A stretch of DNA of 7,104 nt from Bacteroidota bacterium (GTDB lineage Bacteria; Bacteroidota; Bacteroidia; Bacteroidales; VadinHA17), in the NCBI GenBank assembly GCA_030613125.1, contig JAUWMO010000179.1, positions 1-7,104 on the forward strand, given 5' to 3'. A program made the translations under genes and the position numbers. Shown piece after piece: positions 1 through 5,613 of this stretch. Below the pieces are notes generated by a model that worked only from the letters and a program-made list of their open reading frames with translations, was not told where the DNA came from and made no database searches. How positions within the stretch are numbered: position 1 is the first letter of the stretch; each line of letters opens with the position of its first letter.

Positions 1-141
1 GCAATTATAATATTACTCTTGATGGTATTTATTAAACAACTACGAAAAGAATTTTGGAAAATTACAACAGGTTGTATGTTGTGGATAGTTATACTATATA
101 TTCTCGTTGAATTAATTAGTATATTACACTTATTGGAATGA
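1..141 (+). CDS. C-terminal fragment of unidentified membrane protein (5' end outside window)
   Basis: Reading frame 1 is open from the first base to a TGA at 139-141 and gives 46 residues. The other two plus frames hit stops within about 11 codons. The translation has two hydrophobic stretches, residues 1-11 (AIIILLLMVF, then I) and about 25-45 (MLWIVILYILVELI and onward). They are separated by a basic, charged loop with KQLRKEFWK. This pattern fits the last one or two transmembrane helices of an integral membrane protein. An AT-rich sequence can look hydrophobic by chance, but 46 stop-free codons at this base composition are unlikely to be random. No family could be recognised. In a polysaccharide locus a polymerase, flippase or acyltransferase would be plausible, but nothing here shows it. 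The gene converges on rfbB. Confidence 0.5.
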   Translation, partial: AIIILLLMVFIKQLRKEFWKITTGCMLWIVILYILVELISILHLLE

Positions 142-222
142 AATATACAATAATCTAATAATAAATACAAAAAATATATGAAAATGAAAAATGTCTAAAA
201 ATTAAGTTGAAATAAAAAATGG

Positions 223-245
223 CCTGCTTACAACTATTAGGCGGG
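223..245. terminator. Weak hairpin between convergent genes, possible degenerate terminator
   Basis: CCTGCTTA (223-230) faces TAGGCGGG (238-245) across a 7-nt loop. In plus-strand RNA this is an 8-pair stem with two G-U pairs. In minus-strand RNA those two positions become A-C mismatches. On the minus strand the stem is followed by a run reading ATTTTTTATTT, which is the terminator-like side, but there the stem is weaker. The location between the convergent membrane-protein gene and rfbB suits a terminator. The structure is too poor to be sure. Confidence 0.25.
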
Positions 246-369
246 AATAATGCAGACATGATGTATTGATTCTGTTGCAAAAAAAAGAAAGTTTAAATTG
301 CCGCACTTATTCTGAAACCAATATTATAAAACCTATTAAATTGCTTAAATCATATATTATCATAGAAGG

Positions 370-388
370 TAAAAAACAGGCTTTTTTA
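370..388 (-). terminator. Candidate terminator just after rfbB
   Basis: Starting about 8 nt past the rfbB TAA, the minus strand reads TAAAAAAGCCTGTTTTTTA. This is a 7-pair A-T stem around a 5-nt GCCTG loop that ends in a run of six T. It is near the expected position for the end of the operon. The stem lacks the GC core of a strong intrinsic terminator, so termination may be partial. Confidence 0.35.
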
Positions 389-395
389 AGGGGTG

Positions 396-1457
396 TTATC
401 TTTTAACATATTGTTCCTGGTAATATTTTTCATATTCTCCTGAAATAACATTATTAAGCCATTTTTTGTTATTAAGGTACCACTCTACAGTTTTGGTAAG
501 CCCGGTTTCAAAATCGAAAACAGGTTTCCAGCCCAGATCAGAAGTTATCTTTGAAGAATCAATTGCATACCTTAAATCATGGCCGGCACGATCTTTAACA
601 TAAGTGATAAGTTTTTTTGATGTTTCAGGTGGTCTGTTAAGTTTCCGGTCCATGATTTCACATAGTTTGGTGATCAGGTCAATATTCTTCCATTCATTAT
701 TTCCACCAACATTGTAAGTCTCACCAGGTTTTCCATTGTGATAAGTCAGGTCAATAGCTTCAGCATGGTCTTCAACATATAACCAGTCTCTGATATTTTC
801 ACCTTTTCCATAAATCGGAATGGGTTTGTTATAAAGTATATTATTGATAGCTAAGGGAATAAGTTTTTCGGGGAATTGATTTGGGCCGTAGTTGTTCGAG
901 CAGTTTGAAATTACAACTGGTAGCTTGTAAGTATGAAAAAAAGCTCTGACAAGATGATCGGAACCTGCTTTAGATGCTGAATACGGACTACGAGGACTGT
1001 AGGGTGTTTTTTCTGTAAAAAATCCGGTTGAATCAAGTGAACCATACACCTCATCAGTTGAAATATGATAAAAACAATGAAAATTTTGATTATGTTTCAA
1101 TTGTTCCTGAGAAGAAAAAAGAAGGTTGGCGGTACCGACAACATTTGCGTAAATGAATTCTAAGGGATTAGAAATTGAACGGTCAACATGAGATTCGGCT
1201 GCCAGATGGATCACTCCATTAAATTTATATTTTCTAAAAAGTTCCCTAATAAATTCCTGATTGGTAATATCTCCTTTAATAAATGAATAGTTTGAATAAT
1301 CTTCAATGTCTGTCAGGTTTTCAAGATTGCCGGCGTAGGTAAGTTTATCCAGGTTGTAAATCAGGTAATCAGGATATTTTTTGACAAACCTTCTTACTAC
1401 ATGAGAACCTATAAATCCGGCACCCCCGGTTATTAATATTTTATTTTTGGTATTCAA
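396..1457 (-). CDS. rfbB: dTDP-glucose 4,6-dehydratase
   Basis: This cytoplasmic extended short-chain dehydrogenase (353 aa, the usual family length) converts dTDP-glucose to dTDP-4-keto-6-deoxyglucose, the precursor of L-rhamnose and other deoxysugars. The NAD-binding motif GGAGFIG is at residues 11-17. HLAAESHVDRSI is at 84-95. The dehydratase signature STDEVYG holds Thr134, Asp135 and Glu136. The catalytic YSASK pair is Tyr159 and Lys163. NNYGPNQFPEKLIP and RDWLYVEDH follow, as expected for RmlB. The start is TTG at 1457. The galE stop lies in the same frame 18 nt upstream, and no ATG or GTG occurs between it and the GGAGFIG motif. A GGAA lies a few bases before the TTG. It is the last gene of the run. 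Its pathway partners rfbA, rfbC and rfbD are not in the window and may be encoded elsewhere. Confidence 0.95.
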   Translation of the reverse strand: MNTKNKILITGGAGFIGSHVVRRFVKKYPDYLIYNLDKLTYAGNLENLTDIEDYSNYSFIKGDITNQEFIRELFRKYKFNGVIHLAAESHVDRSISNPLEFIYANVVGTANLLFSSQEQLKHNQNFHCFYHISTDEVYGSLDSTGFFTEKTPYSPRSPYSASKAGSDHLVRAFFHTYKLPVVISNCSNNYGPNQFPEKLIPLAINNILYNKPIPIYGKGENIRDWLYVEDHAEAIDLTYHNGKPGETYNVGGNNEWKNIDLITKLCEIMDRKLNRPPETSKKLITYVKDRAGHDLRYAIDSSKITSDLGWKPVFDFETGLTKTVEWYLNNKKWLNNVISGEYEKYYQEQYVKR

Positions 1458-1475
1458 AATTTCCGGAAATAATTT

Positions 1476-2507
1476 TTACAAATTACTTTTTCGATAATGT
1501 TTTTCCCAATCCCATGCAGTTTTCACCGCTTCATCAAGGGAACTTTCAGTTTTCCATCCTAATTCATTATTGGCATGTCTGGTGTCAGCCCAAATTTTTT
1601 CAATATCACCTGGTCTGCGGTCAAGTACTTTTAAGTTTAATTTTCGGCCAGATACCCTTTCAAACGATTTGATCATCTCAAATACTGAAACACCCTTTCC
1701 AGTACCCAAATTAAAAACTTCATAGCTTGGTGTGCTTTTCTTTTCGAATAACCTTTCGATAGCCATTACATGAGCCTTGGCAAGATCAACTACATGTAAA
1801 TAATCACGAATGGCTGACCCATCAGGTGTATTATAATCATTTCCAAAAACACGCAGAAAATCTCGAATTCCTATACCGGTTTGAGTAATATATGGGACCA
1901 GATTATCAGGAACACCCATAGGGAGTTCTCCAATAAGAGCTGAAGGATGTGCTCCGATAGGATTGAAATAGCGCAATGAAACAGATTTTATAAATTTTGA
2001 GCTATACACAGTGTCCTGTATGATCTCTTCTGATATTTGTTTTGTATTTCCATATGGGGATTCTGCTGGTTTGATAGGAGTTTTTTCCGTAACAGGAAGA
2101 TTTTCTGCTTGTCCGTAAACTGTACAAGAGGATGAGAAAACCAAATTTGGTATATGGAATTCCTCCATTCCATCCAGTAAATTCATTAATGATAACAAAT
2201 TATTCCGGTAATATTTTAGCGGTTTCTCAACTGATTCACCAACGGCTTTATATGCAGCAAAGTGAATTATTGATCCGATATCTTTGTTATTCTTAAAAAA
2301 AGTTCTTAGCCTGTCTTGATCACAAAGGTCAAATTTTTCAAATTCAGATTGTTTACCTGTAATTGCATAAATTCCATCTAAAACCTCAATGCGGGAATTT
2401 GAAAGGTTATCAATAATATATACTTCGAAGTCCTTTTCAAGTAACTCCACCACTGTATGAGAACCAATATAACCGGTTCCACCGGTAACCAGAACTTTAT
2501 TATTCAT
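1476..2507 (-). CDS. galE: UDP-glucose/UDP-hexose 4-epimerase
   Basis: GalE interconverts UDP-glucose and UDP-galactose in the cytoplasm using tightly bound NAD, and some members also act on UDP-GlcNAc/UDP-GalNAc. This protein has the usual length (343 aa). GGTGYIG is at residues 9-15, HFAAYKAVGES at 82-92 and SSSCTVYG at 125-132, where Ser127 matches the catalytic serine. Tyr152 and Lys156 form the YxxxK pair. RYFNPIGAHPSALIGE starts at 179, RDYLHVVDLA at 234-243 and NLGTGKGVSVFE near 266. By alignment from memory, Ile305 in EKIWAD takes the place of the E. coli Tyr299 substrate gate. A smaller residue there is compatible with, but does not prove, use of N-acetylated sugars. The ATG start lies 42 nt after the stop of the 6-dehydrogenase gene. 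It probably supplies galacto-configured precursors for the same glycan. Confidence 0.95.
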   Translation of the reverse strand: MNNKVLVTGGTGYIGSHTVVELLEKDFEVYIIDNLSNSRIEVLDGIYAITGKQSEFEKFDLCDQDRLRTFFKNNKDIGSIIHFAAYKAVGESVEKPLKYYRNNLLSLMNLLDGMEEFHIPNLVFSSSCTVYGQAENLPVTEKTPIKPAESPYGNTKQISEEIIQDTVYSSKFIKSVSLRYFNPIGAHPSALIGELPMGVPDNLVPYITQTGIGIRDFLRVFGNDYNTPDGSAIRDYLHVVDLAKAHVMAIERLFEKKSTPSYEVFNLGTGKGVSVFEMIKSFERVSGRKLNLKVLDRRPGDIEKIWADTRHANNELGWKTESSLDEAVKTAWDWEKHYRKSNL

Positions 2508-2549
2508 ATTTTATACCCGTATGAATTATGATTTTCACAACAAATAGAA

Positions 2550-3839
2550 TCAAAGACTCCAGTAATCGAGTTTAGTAATCATTCCCCTGTAAATTCCTTT
2601 TACATCAACTAAAACCCCATTACCATTTAGAATTGATACAAAGTATGCTTCATCAAGATCAATATATTCTCTATGATTTACTGCCACAATAACGGCATCA
2701 TAATTTTTTTCGTTTTTTTTCTTTAACTCAAAACCATATTCCGTTTGAATTTCGTCAGGATTTGCATAAGGATCTGTTACATCCACTTTGACACCAAATG
2801 AATAAAGTTCCTTTACTATATCAACCACCTTAGAATTACGGATGTCGCTGACATTTTCCTTGAAGGTGGCTCCCATTATTAATACATTAGCATCTTTAAT
2901 ATTTTTGTCACCTGCTATGATTTTTTTAACTATTTGTTTGGCTATATAACCTCCCATTGAGTCATTAATAAACCGTCCCGAGTTTATCATTTGTGCATGA
3001 TACCCAAGTTGTTCTGCTTTGTAAGTCAGGTAATAAGGATCTACACCAATGCAATGGCCACCAACAAGGCCCGGGTAAAAATTAAGAAAATTCCATTTTG
3101 TTCCGGCTGCTTCCAGTACCTCATAGGTGTTAATACCCATTCTGCTAAAAATAATTGATAATTCATTCATAAAACCGATATTGATATCGCGCTGGGTATT
3201 TTCAATTATTTTTGCAGCCTCAGCAACCTTAATTGAACTGGCACGGTGGATACCTGCTTCAATGATCATCTCATAAACCTTAGCAATATTTTCAAGTGAT
3301 TCTTCATCACCTCCCGAAACAACTTTTACTATTTTTGTTAATGTATGTTCTTTATCACCAGGATTTATTCTTTCCGGTGAAAAACCAACCTTAAAATCTT
3401 TAAGATATTTTAAACCAGAAATTTTTTCAAGCCGAGGAATGCATTCTTCCTCTGTACATCCCGGATAAACAGTTGATTCATAAACAACATAATCTCCTTT
3501 TTTTAGAATTTTCCCTACTGTTTCAGTTGCAGAAAAAAGAGGTCTGAGATCAGGCAGATTATGATCAGTTATTGGTGTGGGAACAGCAACAATGTGAAAT
3601 CCTGCTTTTCTCAGATCTTCGGGTTCATAAGTGTATTGAATATTAACATTTTTAAAAGCCTCAGGTTCAAGTTCATTGCTGGGATCTTTTCCCTGCTTCA
3701 TCATTTCAATACGGTCGGGTTTAATATCAAAACCGATCACAGGTACTGTTTTTGCAAATTCCAAAGCAATTGGCAACCCAACATATCCAAGCCCAATAAC
3801 TGATATAGGTGTTTTACGTTCTATAATTTCTTTATACAT
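2550..3839 (-). CDS. tviB: UDP-N-acetylhexosamine 6-dehydrogenase, TviB/WbpO type
   Basis: This enzyme oxidises C6 of a UDP-HexNAc to the uronic acid with two NAD+, the first step of the pathway encoded by this run of genes. It is 429 aa, normal for the UDP-glucose/GDP-mannose dehydrogenase family. The N-terminal Rossmann motif GLGYVGLP is at residues 16-23. VPTPI is at 86-90, YESTVYPGCTEEEC at 120-133 and SPERINPGD at 154-162. AEAAKIIENTQRD at 206-218 contains catalytic Lys210 and Asn214. GGHCIGVDPYY at 260-270 contains the catalytic nucleophile Cys263. The C-terminal NAD-linked domain has GATFKENVSDIRN near 324. The motif set resembles Salmonella TviB and Pseudomonas WbpO more than WbpA, from memory of those sequences. 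TviB uses mainly UDP-GlcNAc and WbpO UDP-GalNAc, so the sugar stays open. The ATG is 16 nt after wbpB. The role is WbpA-equivalent if the substrate is UDP-GlcNAc. Confidence 0.92.
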   Translation of the reverse strand: MYKEIIERKTPISVIGLGYVGLPIALEFAKTVPVIGFDIKPDRIEMMKQGKDPSNELEPEAFKNVNIQYTYEPEDLRKAGFHIVAVPTPITDHNLPDLRPLFSATETVGKILKKGDYVVYESTVYPGCTEEECIPRLEKISGLKYLKDFKVGFSPERINPGDKEHTLTKIVKVVSGGDEESLENIAKVYEMIIEAGIHRASSIKVAEAAKIIENTQRDINIGFMNELSIIFSRMGINTYEVLEAAGTKWNFLNFYPGLVGGHCIGVDPYYLTYKAEQLGYHAQMINSGRFINDSMGGYIAKQIVKKIIAGDKNIKDANVLIMGATFKENVSDIRNSKVVDIVKELYSFGVKVDVTDPYANPDEIQTEYGFELKKKNEKNYDAVIVAVNHREYIDLDEAYFVSILNGNGVLVDVKGIYRGMITKLDYWSL

Positions 3840-3855
3840 TTTACATTATTTTAGT

Positions 3856-4812
3856 TCATTTCATATACTTGCAAAAAGGATGATAATTGCCTTTCAACCC
3901 AATGGCGTTGGCATTTCTTATTTTATAAACCAATTCAACAGTTTTTTCTACCTCCTTGATACCGAATCCTTTTCCGGTAAAAATATTTTCATAACTTTTC
4001 GTATGAAGATCAGTAAAACCATCGCTGAATTCAAATTCTTCACCATCTAGTTTTAATGACCGGAAAGTTCTTTGGCTATTATTCTTAATATGATCAGGAA
4101 TATCTTTATAATCGACACTCAGGAACCATCTTACCCTGGCATTTTTTAAGTTCAGAAATCCTGCTGCTTTATTATCCTGTGAAAAATGTACAATATTCTC
4201 ATCCACATCACCAAAGATCCAGGTAAGCATATCAAAAAAATGAACCCCAATATTTGTGGCCACACCTCCTGACTTTTGTATATTGCCTTTCCATGAGAAA
4301 AAGTACCAGCTTCCCCTGCTGGTAATATATGTCAGGTCAATATCATAAACTTTATTTTTTGGCCCGTTCTTAACTTTTTCTTTAAGAGCTACTACAGAAG
4401 GATGTAACCGCAATTGAAGAATATTAAACACCTTTTTCCCTGTCTCTTTTTCGAAATCCTGAAGAGCATATACATTCCAGGGATTTAATACCATAGGTTT
4501 TTCACATATGGCATCGGCCTGATGCCTCAGGGCAAAACGGATATGAGAATCGTGGAGATAATTTGGAGAACAAATACTTACATAATCAACATTGAGTCCT
4601 TCCCTCTTTAGCTTATAAAGATGACGGTCAAACCTTTCAAATTCAACAAAAAAATCGGCATCAGGAAAATATTGATCAATTATACCAACGCTGTCAAATA
4701 CATCAAGTGCAGCCACTAAATTGTTTCCGGTTTCTTTAATTGCGTTCAGATGCCGTACAGCAATAAAACCTGCAACTCCAATCAGGGCAAAATTTTTATG
4801 TGTGGGTTTCAC
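3856..4812 (-). CDS. wbpB: UDP-N-acetyl-hexuronate 3-dehydrogenase, WbpB/WlbA (Gfo/Idh/MocA) family
   Basis: WbpB oxidises C3 of UDP-GlcNAcA to the 3-keto sugar that WbpE aminates. In characterised homologues, bound NADH is re-oxidised with 2-oxoglutarate, the by-product of the WbpE step. The protein is 318 aa, close to P. aeruginosa WbpB, and many segments match that protein as remembered. NFALIGVAGFIA (residues 7-18) is the dinucleotide fold. VSICSPNYLH is at 78-87. CEKP has catalytic Lys105. LTYITSRGSWY is at 160-170. ATNIGVHFFDML holds His191, the expected second catalytic residue. ARVRWFLSVD and GFTDLHTKSYE lie toward the C-terminus. The start is GTG at 4812: an in-frame TAA lies three codons upstream and no ATG precedes the Rossmann motif. 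It adds about five residues relative to the family start. It follows a 196-nt gap after wbpD that may hold its own promoter. Confidence 0.95.
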   Translation of the reverse strand: MKPTHKNFALIGVAGFIAVRHLNAIKETGNNLVAALDVFDSVGIIDQYFPDADFFVEFERFDRHLYKLKREGLNVDYVSICSPNYLHDSHIRFALRHQADAICEKPMVLNPWNVYALQDFEKETGKKVFNILQLRLHPSVVALKEKVKNGPKNKVYDIDLTYITSRGSWYFFSWKGNIQKSGGVATNIGVHFFDMLTWIFGDVDENIVHFSQDNKAAGFLNLKNARVRWFLSVDYKDIPDHIKNNSQRTFRSLKLDGEEFEFSDGFTDLHTKSYENIFTGKGFGIKEVEKTVELVYKIRNANAIGLKGNYHPFCKYMK

Positions 4813-4889
4813 TAGTATTTATTGTATTTTTTAAATAGCTGTAAATATGATAATTATGTTCTTTATTTTTAACTTGTCATTTCTATTTC

Positions 4890-4954
4890 CGTGGAACCCT
4901 CATAAAATTTACTCATCTTCATTTGCCATGCCCTGGCAGGATGAGGGTTTCATG
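4890..4954. repeat. Nested palindrome in the wbpD-wbpB gap (REP-like element or leader hairpin)
   Basis: The outer arms AACCCTCAT (4895-4903) and ATGAGGGTT (4941-4949) are perfect inverted repeats of 9 bp. In plus-strand RNA the stem extends to 14 pairs (4890-4903 with 4941-4954), including two G-U pairs. Inside it, CTCATC (4912-4917) also matches GATGAG (4940-4945), and TGCCA (4924-4928) matches TGGCA (4934-4938) around a 5-nt loop. The segment at 4940-4945 can pair with either left-hand arm but not both. No T-run follows on either strand, so a simple intrinsic terminator is unlikely. It could be a decayed REP/MITE-like palindrome or a regulatory leader for wbpB. Confidence 0.6.
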
Positions 4955-4978
4955 TGTCGATAATCAACGATCAAACTT

Positions 4979-4986
4979 CAAAATTA
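4979..4986 (-). promoter_or_regulatory. Candidate Bacteroidota -7 promoter element upstream of wbpB
   Basis: The minus strand reads TAATTTTG, a full match to the Bacteroidota -7 consensus TAnnTTTG. No TTTG -33 element is visible at the expected distance upstream. If real, transcription would begin around 4970 and leave a leader of roughly 160 nt carrying the palindrome at 4890-4954 before the wbpB GTG. Such octamers also arise by chance in AT-rich spacers. Confidence 0.3.
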
Positions 4987-5008
4987 ATTAAAAAAATCTT
5001 CAGGGTGG

Positions 5009-5611
5009 TTAATTTTTGGTAAATGGTAGTTTATCAGTGACCTTTGTTACTTTTCCATCTTTAAATAAATATTTTTCCTGGCTTTCAGGACAAATTGCGA
5101 TGTTATTTTTGTCGAAATGTAATCTTTGCCCGTATTGGCCCATCCATCCAACATGCTTTGCAGGATTCCCAATTACCAAAGAATATGGCATTACATCTTT
5201 TGTTACAACTGCCCCGGCTCCAACAAAGGAAAATTCTCCAAGTGTGATTCCACAAATGATAGTTGCATTAGCCCCGATAGAAGCTCCCCTGGCTACCAGG
5301 GTTTTTACATACTGTCCCTTCCTGACAACAGAACTCCTGGGATTGACAATATTTGTAAAAACCATTGAAGGCCCGAGAAAAACATCATCTTCACAAATTA
5401 CTCCTGTGTATATGGAAACATTATTTTGAACTTTAACATTTTTTCCCAGGACAACATCAGGTGAAACAACAACATTCTGGCCAATATTACAGTTTTCTCC
5501 AATAACCGAATTGGTCATTATATGCGTAAAATGCCATATTTTGGTGCCTTTTCCGATATGGCAACCTTCATCAATTACTACTGTTTCATGTGCAAAATAC
5601 TCTTTTTCCAT
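5009..5611 (-). CDS. wbpD: UDP-3-amino-hexuronate N-acetyltransferase (WbpD/WlbB), left-handed beta-helix
   Basis: WbpD acetylates the 3-amino group of UDP-GlcNAc(3NH2)A with acetyl-CoA to give UDP-GlcNAc3NAcA. The protein is 200 aa (P. aeruginosa WbpD is about 190). It is built from hexapeptide repeats from about residue 11 to 155, for example VIGENCNIGQNVVV and VLGKNVKVQNNVSIY, which form a left-handed beta-helix that works as a trimer in this family. GPSMVFTNIVNPRS (80-93) is the WbpD/WlbB signature around the active site, with Asn87 the likely catalytic-site asparagine. GASIGANATIICG and FVGAGAVVTKDV form later coils. IGNPAKHVGWM is the typical exit from the helix, and a short C-terminal extension with ICPESQEKYLF follows. 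The ATG begins 2 nt after the wbpE TAG, so the two are probably translationally coupled. There is no clear Shine-Dalgarno sequence. Confidence 0.95.
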   Translation of the reverse strand: MEKEYFAHETVVIDEGCHIGKGTKIWHFTHIMTNSVIGENCNIGQNVVVSPDVVLGKNVKVQNNVSIYTGVICEDDVFLGPSMVFTNIVNPRSSVVRKGQYVKTLVARGASIGANATIICGITLGEFSFVGAGAVVTKDVMPYSLVIGNPAKHVGWMGQYGQRLHFDKNNIAICPESQEKYLFKDGKVTKVTDKLPFTKN

Positions 5612-5613
5612 AT

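Noticed and set aside
251..279. Imperfect inverted match CAGA/TCTG between 253 and 274
   Set aside because: The 4-bp stem is too weak to be meaningful.
2471..2490. Repeated ACCGG/CCGGT motifs near the galE start
   Set aside because: They encode the NAD-binding VTGGTGYIG motif, so codon use explains the local symmetry.
3561..4050. Plus-strand open frames of 80 and 124 codons opposite the 6-dehydrogenase and wbpB genes
   Set aside because: They lie antisense to two well-conserved genes, and their translations show no family motifs. They are frame shadows.
5016..5429. Plus-strand open frame of 137 codons opposite wbpD, with a second one inside it
   Set aside because: It is antisense to a gene with strong hexapeptide-repeat evidence, and the translation looks like a mirror of that repeat coding.
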